A model generated the notes under the pieces. The model did not search any database, was not told the origin of the DNA, and saw only the letters and a program-made list of their open reading frames with translations. The translations under genes were made by a program, and so were the position numbers. This document shows positions 59,745-64,000 of a DNA stretch of 64,000 bases, piece after piece. This stretch comes from Mariniphaga sp964559175 (GTDB taxonomy: Bacteria > Bacteroidota > Bacteroidia > Bacteroidales > Prolixibacteraceae), in assembly GCA_964559175.1 (NCBI GenBank), contig CAZLGT010000001.1, positions 124,001-188,000 of the forward strand. Direction: 5' to 3'. Numbering within the stretch: position 1 is the first letter of the stretch; each line of letters opens with the position of its first letter.

Positions 59745-61028
59745 ATGAACAAAGCTCAACAATTTTTAAAAGTACACAAACTGTATTCTTCGGAAATTGA
59801 CATTCATTCAATTACCGATGATTTTATTGCCGAAATGAAAAATGGCCTTGAAGCCAAACCTGGCTCGCTGCAAATGATTCCAACGTATTTGGGTGCCGAA
59901 GGGAAAATTAAACCCAACGAACCGGTTGTGGCTATCGATGCGGGTGGTACCAACTTCAGAGCAGTAAAAATGTCGTTCGACGAAAACCTGAACCTGGTTA
60001 CCGAAAACTTGCAGCAACGAAAAATGCCAGCCATCGACGAAGAGTTGTCAAACAAGGAATTTTTTGCCACGCTGGCCGCTTATCTTACAAGTTACAAAGA
60101 TGTTTCAGAGAAAATAGGTTTTTGTTTTTCCTATGCAGTAGAAATGTTTCCAAACAAAGACGGCAAACTGCTTGAATGGAGCAAGGAAGTAAAAGCCCCC
60201 GAAGTAATTGGTCAGATGGTGGGTAAAAATCTGCTTGAAGCAATGGGAACACCGAATAAAGAAATTCTTTTGATGAACGACACAGTTTCAACCCTGCTGG
60301 CAGGCCAGGCTGCTACGGCTGGCCGTAAATTCGATACCTACATTGGGTTCATTCTTGGCACAGGAACAAATGCATGTTACATCGAGAAAAACAAGAACAT
60401 TACAAAAACGGCAGACCTCGATCCGAAAGGAAACATGATTATTAACATCGAATCGGGAAATTTCAGTTTGATGCCGCGCACCGACATCGATGTTGCTTTC
60501 GATAACACCACAAAACAACCCGGACGTTATACGTTCGAGAAGATGATCTCAGGCGGCTATTTTGGCGGACTTTGTACCACAGCATTAAAATTGGCTGCTG
60601 CCGAAGATGTTTTCAGTTCCGAAAGCAGGGTGAAAATGAAGAATATGGATGAACTGACTTCGGAAGAAGTAAATAATTTCGTTTGTGGAATTGATTTGCC
60701 TGCAAATACGCTATCGACTGTCCTTTTAAGCAAGGAAGACAAAGAGGCTGCTGCCGAAATTATCAATGCGCTGATTACACGCGCTGCAAAACTAACGGCT
60801 GCCAGTCTGGCCGCAGTAATTCTGAAAACCGGCAAAGGAAAATCGGCCGATAAACCCGTATTGATGACCATTGAAGGTACCACATTCTACAAAATGAACA
60901 ACTTCCAGGTGATGTTTGAAGCCTTCCTGCAGGGTTTCTTTTCGGGCGAAAACCGTCGTTTTTATGAAATTGTGGAAGTGCCCAACTCGAGTCTCATTGG
61001 GGCCGGTATTGCAGCAATTGTGAATTAA
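59745..61028 (+). CDS. Hexokinase (eukaryotic-type fold family)
   Basis: ATP-dependent hexose kinase of 427 residues in the hexokinase_1/hexokinase_2 family, not ROK or Glk. Phosphate-1 loop VVAIDAGGTNFRAVKM (~61-76), catalytic-region IGFCFSYAVEMFPNKDGKLL (~122-141; where eukaryotic enzymes have LGFTFSYP), LLMNDTVSTLLAGQA (~176-190; catalytic Asp), FILGTGTNACYIEKN (~201-215). Missing the long eukaryotic N-terminal helix. Lies 11 bp after the fucosidase. Natural sugar may be glucose, mannose or another hexose from glycan breakdown. Confidence 0.93.
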   Translation: MNKAQQFLKVHKLYSSEIDIHSITDDFIAEMKNGLEAKPGSLQMIPTYLGAEGKIKPNEPVVAIDAGGTNFRAVKMSFDENLNLVTENLQQRKMPAIDEELSNKEFFATLAAYLTSYKDVSEKIGFCFSYAVEMFPNKDGKLLEWSKEVKAPEVIGQMVGKNLLEAMGTPNKEILLMNDTVSTLLAGQAATAGRKFDTYIGFILGTGTNACYIEKNKNITKTADLDPKGNMIINIESGNFSLMPRTDIDVAFDNTTKQPGRYTFEKMISGGYFGGLCTTALKLAAAEDVFSSESRVKMKNMDELTSEEVNNFVCGIDLPANTLSTVLLSKEDKEAAAEIINALITRAAKLTAASLAAVILKTGKGKSADKPVLMTIEGTTFYKMNNFQVMFEAFLQGFFSGENRRFYEIVEVPNSSLIGAGIAAIVN

Positions 61029-61037
61029 TACAACCCA

Positions 61038-61074
61038 TTTACTCTGACGGGGCTATTAGCGCCGTCAGAGTAAA
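61038..61074. terminator. Long palindrome between convergent genes
   Basis: A perfect 13-bp stem, TTTACTCTGACGG (61038-61050) with CCGTCAGAGTAAA (61062-61074), loop of 11. It lies between hexokinase and the PAS-receiver gene, so a two-way terminator is likely; T-runs are weak on both sides. Confidence 0.7.
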
Positions 61075-61076
61075 AA

Positions 61077-62099
61077 TTAATTGAAAAACTTCACAATTAC
61101 CGAGAATAAATCTTTTTTCATCAGGGGTTTGGCCAGGTAATCGTCGCAGCCGGCAGCCAGGGCTTTTTCCCGGTCGCTTGCCAGTGCATAAGCGGTTTGA
61201 GCTACCACAACTACCTGTTTGCTGAGCTCTTTTATTTTTATGGTTGCAGAATACCCATCCATAACCGGCATTTTAATATCCATTAAAACAAGGTCGATTC
61301 CGGGATTGCTCTGAAAAAGTTCAACAGCTTGTTTTCCGTTATTGGCAAACAGCATTTTTTTGCATTTGCCTTCAAAAAGTTTTGACAAGTATATATGGGT
61401 AACCTCATCGTCATCAGCCACAAGAATGGTTAATCCGGAAAGAATATTATCTGTTTTATCCGCTTCACTTGTCAGATTGTTTTCACTCGCTTTTTCCAAC
61501 GAATAACTCATGTCTTTCTGCTCCGGTTCCGTTCCGGCATCATCTTCCAGCTCATCTACATCTGCACAATCAATAAAAACCAACCTGAAGGATTGGTTTT
61601 CCACTTCAGTTTCCATCCCGCTTATTCCAAATATTTTTACCTCCACAGGGCTTTGGTTTATGTTTAAGTGAATTGTTATTCCGCCGTTACCTTTTCCTGC
61701 TTTCAAACTTTTCAAAAAGTAAATAAACTTCCCTTGAAATTCCTGTGGGATGAATTGCGAAAATTTTTTGTTTATGAGGTTTTCACTTTTGTTTTGCAGA
61801 ACATTGCAAGCAACACTATTGATTTTTTTAATCTGAGAGTTTTGATCAACAACGAGATAACCAACCGGGGCATTCAAATATAAATTGGAATACCATTCGT
61901 ATTCATCAATCAAATTTTGATAAGTAGCAAGAAGAATGGAAAAAATTTGTTCAGGATTTGACTGGTTTGAGGCAATGGTTTTGGACAGCTGCATCAAATC
62001 ATTTAAAAAATGTAACCCATTACCCGGCGCTTCTTTTGAGAAATTATGGGATTTTTTTGACCAGTCGTTTTCATTTTTGTATTCCAATGGTTCAATCAT
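61077..62099 (-). CDS. PAS-receiver protein without kinase domain
   Basis: Cytosolic signalling protein, 340 residues. An N-terminal helical segment (~30-68), a PAS domain at ~70-185 (WYSNLYLNAPVGYLVVDQNS) and a C-terminal receiver at ~222-338: phosphoacceptor Asp in DLVLMDIKMPVMDGYSA (~268-284), early acid pair ILVADDDEVTH (~225-235), Thr-Ala in VVVAQTAYALASDR and Lys in DDYLAKPLMKKD. A linker rich in acidic residues (~190-220) replaces the expected histidine-kinase module. It may be the tail part of a split hybrid system or a stand-alone output. Confidence 0.85.
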   Translation of the reverse strand: MIEPLEYKNENDWSKKSHNFSKEAPGNGLHFLNDLMQLSKTIASNQSNPEQIFSILLATYQNLIDEYEWYSNLYLNAPVGYLVVDQNSQIKKINSVACNVLQNKSENLINKKFSQFIPQEFQGKFIYFLKSLKAGKGNGGITIHLNINQSPVEVKIFGISGMETEVENQSFRLVFIDCADVDELEDDAGTEPEQKDMSYSLEKASENNLTSEADKTDNILSGLTILVADDDEVTHIYLSKLFEGKCKKMLFANNGKQAVELFQSNPGIDLVLMDIKMPVMDGYSATIKIKELSKQVVVVAQTAYALASDREKALAAGCDDYLAKPLMKKDLFSVIVKFFN

Positions 62100-62185
62100 A
62101 ACGTGGAAGCATTAATAAAAAACAAGGTAGTTATTTTTTGTAATATAAGCATGAAAATTATCAAAATAAAAGTTTCGGTTGCAGC

Positions 62186-62217
62186 TAAAAAAGAAAGGGC
62201 AGCTCATCAGCTGCCCT
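62186..62217 (-). terminator. Terminator of the glp operon
   Basis: On the minus strand GGGCAGCT-GATG-AGCTGCCC (62216-62197) is followed by TTTCTTTTTT. It is the end of the glpD-glpF transcript, about 110 bp after the glpF stop. Confidence 0.85.
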
Positions 62218-62324
62218 CAAATGTTAACCCCCAAACACACAAGCAATACAGAACGTATTGCCCTACAAATGTAAAAAACTTTTTTCCTTGTCCAAATATA
62301 TATTCGTTTTTTTTTGAAAAAAGA

Positions 62325-63071
62325 TCAGCAATTGCAGGTAATAAAAAAATGCACTAATGAAGCAATGGCAGCACCGGCAACTGGTCCGAGCGCCGGAATC
62401 CATGAGTAGCTCCAGTCGTTATCGTCTTTATTTTTTAATGGAAGCAGAGCATGAATGATTCGCGGACCCAGGTCACGTGCCGGATTGATGGCATACCCGG
62501 TTGTTCCGCCCAGGCTCAGTCCCAGTGCAAAAACCACCAGAGCAACCGGTAGCGCTCCAAGCGAACCGAGTCCGACTTTGGTGCTTCCTAAACTTTCATA
62601 TTCCAAATGGGGCATTGTAATCATCAACACAGCCAGAACCAAAATGAACGTTCCCACTGTTTCCGAAAAAAAGTTATTGCGGTAATGCCTGATGGCCGGA
62701 GCGGTGCAGAAGCAGGATTTTTTGGCTCCGGCAGCAGTTGTAATTTTAAAATGGTTTCTGAAAAAAATGTAAACAACCAAAGCTCCCAGCATGGCCCCCA
62801 GCATTTGCGCCAGAATAAACGGAAATACCTTTGCCCACTCAAACAATCCGCTAAAAGCCAGCCCCATTGTTACTGCCGGATTGATGTGCGCACCGCTTAA
62901 ATCGGCTGTGGCCAAAACGGCCACAAAAACGGCCATGGCCCATCCTGCAGTTATAACTATCCAGCCACCTCCATGGCTGTGCGTTTTTTCAAGGTTTACG
63001 TTAGCCACTACGCCATTACCTAACACTATCAGAATAAAAGTGCCTAAAAATTCTCCAAAAAGTTCAATCAT
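62325..63071 (-). CDS. glpF: Glycerol uptake facilitator (aquaglyceroporin)
   Basis: Inner-membrane MIP channel for glycerol, 248 residues, six transmembrane helices. Both NPA boxes are intact: GAHINPAVTMGLAFSG (~59-74) and GYAINPARDLGPRIIHA (~200-216). The Asp after the second NPA box (NPARD) is the feature separating glycerol facilitators from water-only aquaporins. It starts 19 bp after the glpD stop, so glycerol entry and G3P oxidation are coupled. The glycerol kinase gene is not in view. Confidence 0.95.
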   Translation of the reverse strand: MIELFGEFLGTFILIVLGNGVVANVNLEKTHSHGGGWIVITAGWAMAVFVAVLATADLSGAHINPAVTMGLAFSGLFEWAKVFPFILAQMLGAMLGALVVYIFFRNHFKITTAAGAKKSCFCTAPAIRHYRNNFFSETVGTFILVLAVLMITMPHLEYESLGSTKVGLGSLGALPVALVVFALGLSLGGTTGYAINPARDLGPRIIHALLPLKNKDDNDWSYSWIPALGPVAGAAIASLVHFFITCNC

Positions 63072-63090
63072 TGATTTCTGTTTTAGTTTA

Positions 63091-64000
63091 TTAATCCTGA
63101 AAGTAATAATATTTAGCTATTTCATTAAACTGTTCAATTTGCTCTTTTTGCCATTTTTTCTTTTTACCCAGTTCTTTTGCCATCAGTTTAGCTACTTCCG
63201 GAGCAATGCGTACGCTTTCCCGGGCATCGAGAAAAAGGGCTCTTGTCCTCCTTGCAAGTACATCCTCAACTGTGCGGCCCCACTCCTTTCTGACAGCCCA
63301 TGCTACCTGTGATTTGCGTATTTGCAATTTTTCGCTCAGCCATCCGCCCCAACCGTTTTCTTCCTCTTCAATGGCCAAAATTTCTTCCTTGTCCAGTCCG
63401 TATGACGCCATTGGGTCGGTTGGGTCCATGTCCATACGATAACCATGAACAGGCAAGTGGTGTGTTATGCAATCACGTTCTGCCAGGCCTCCCAGCATAA
63501 TGGCTTTATCTATAGTATCTTCAGCCATTTTCCGGTAAGTGGTCCACTTGCCGCCAATTATGGTTATCAAACCAGAAACGGAAATCAGAATTTTATGTCC
63601 GCGGGAAATTTCCTTGGTCGCCTTTTTTCCTCCCTCTGGTTTAGCCAGGGGTCTAAGTCCTGCAAAAACGCTTAGTACATCCTTTCGGGTGGGTTGTTTA
63701 ACCAGATATTGCCCGGCGGTTTGCAGAACAAAATCAACTTCCGAATCCAGTGCCACGGGCTCAAGTGAATGATTTTCTATTAGCGTGTCTGTTGTTCCCA
63801 CAACCACGTGGTTATGCCATGGAACGGCAAACATTACCCGTCCGTCGGAAGTATGGGGAACCATAATGGCATAATCGTTGGGAAGATAGCTTTTATCCAG
63901 AATCAGGTGAATTCCCTGGCTGGGCGTTATCATTTCGGGTTTTCCGGGTTCGTCCATTTGAATGACTTCATCGGCAAACACACCGGTGGCGTTAATAACC
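63091..64000 (-). CDS. glpD: Glycerol-3-phosphate dehydrogenase GlpD, 3' part
   Basis: Partial: the reading frame stays open to the end of the window, so the start lies beyond it. The visible ~302 residues begin VINATGVFADEV, the end of the FAD-binding domain, and continue with QGIHLILDKSYLPNDYAIMV, VPWHNHVVVGTTDTLIE, FAGLRPLA and IIGGKWTTYRKMAEDTIDKA. The C-terminal DAO_C helical domain has CITHHLPVHGY and WAVRKEWGRTVEDVLARRTR (~224-243). Membrane-associated flavoenzyme oxidising G3P to DHAP. Cotranscribed with glpF. Confidence 0.95.
   Translation of the reverse strand, partial: VINATGVFADEVIQMDEPGKPEMITPSQGIHLILDKSYLPNDYAIMVPHTSDGRVMFAVPWHNHVVVGTTDTLIENHSLEPVALDSEVDFVLQTAGQYLVKQPTRKDVLSVFAGLRPLAKPEGGKKATKEISRGHKILISVSGLITIIGGKWTTYRKMAEDTIDKAIMLGGLAERDCITHHLPVHGYRMDMDPTDPMASYGLDKEEILAIEEEENGWGGWLSEKLQIRKSQVAWAVRKEWGRTVEDVLARRTRALFLDARESVRIAPEVAKLMAKELGKKKKWQKEQIEQFNEIAKYYYFQD

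Noticed and set aside
1..64000. tRNA, rRNA, riboswitch and CRISPR features
   Set aside because: None was seen: no cloverleaf with a T-arm signature, no regularly spaced direct repeats and no recognisable riboswitch leader.

Overview
The window reads as a chromosomal segment of a free-living or gut/marine Bacteroidota, probably a Marinilabiliales/Prolixibacteraceae-type organism (this rank is inference from gene content). Support: a TonB-dependent receptor with a carboxypeptidase-like N-terminal domain next to two DUF4249 lipoproteins, several uncharacterised outer-membrane barrels, many secreted proteins whose signal peptides end in an 'AQ' type junction or a lipobox, a NusG-like UpxY factor, DUF1080 and DUF3472 proteins, a eukaryotic-type hexokinase, and repeated matches to the Bacteroidota -7 promoter box TAnnTTTG close upstream of genes. 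Coding density is high, with no rRNA, tRNA, CRISPR array or complete insertion sequence seen.

Layout. 0.2-6 kb: outer-membrane uptake locus (receptor, two tandem DUF4249 lipoproteins, small barrel protein, TonB-C-like protein), followed by a MITE-like element. 6-9 kb: a tail-anchored protein and a MurNAc salvage pair (MurNAc-6-P etherase plus BadF-type kinase), then a block of REP-like palindromes. 9-18 kb: secreted glycan/peptide hydrolases (GHL10, DPP-IV-like S9 peptidase, TIM-barrel lipoprotein), a decayed M14 carboxypeptidase tail, a serine hydrolase, an exported O-methyltransferase, an amino acid permease and a PlsC acyltransferase. 18-24 kb: ChaN-like protein and the mnmA-yicC-gmk-nadD housekeeping cluster, into which a MNT/HEPN pair is embedded. 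24-33 kb: GH3/beta-lactamase fusion, DUF1080, ADP-forming acyl-CoA synthetase, universal stress protein, orphan UpxY antiterminator. 33-45 kb: AraA, DUF3472 lipoprotein, glycosyltransferase, OmpH, proline dehydrogenase, nitroreductase, GntR regulator, DUF1080, AbgT transporter, RecJ. 45-51 kb: HAD hydrolase, acyltransferase, helix-hairpin-helix barrel with a PorV/PorQ-like partner, PemK toxin-antitoxin, PurE. 51-58 kb: hpt, adk, obg, PAP2, a membrane-anchored MutS-family ATPase and a YdbS/YdbT pair. 58-64 kb: secreted fucosidase plus cytosolic hexokinase, a PAS-receiver protein, and glpF with the 3' part of glpD, which runs off the window.

Themes. Much of the window is breakdown and salvage of glycans and cell-wall sugars: secreted enzymes (GHL10, GH3, GH29, DUF1080, S9 peptidase) release material that cytosolic enzymes (BadF kinase, MurQ, hexokinase, AraA) take forward. 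Two toxin-antitoxin-like pairs are wedged into housekeeping operons with almost no spacing, and both probably travel with their host operon. The least described items are the membrane-anchored MutS-like ATPase coupled to a PAP2 phosphatase, the MNT-HEPN-gmk coupling, the HHH-barrel/PorQ-like pair and an exported SAM-dependent methyltransferase. No wholly new multi-gene system can be proven from sequence alone.
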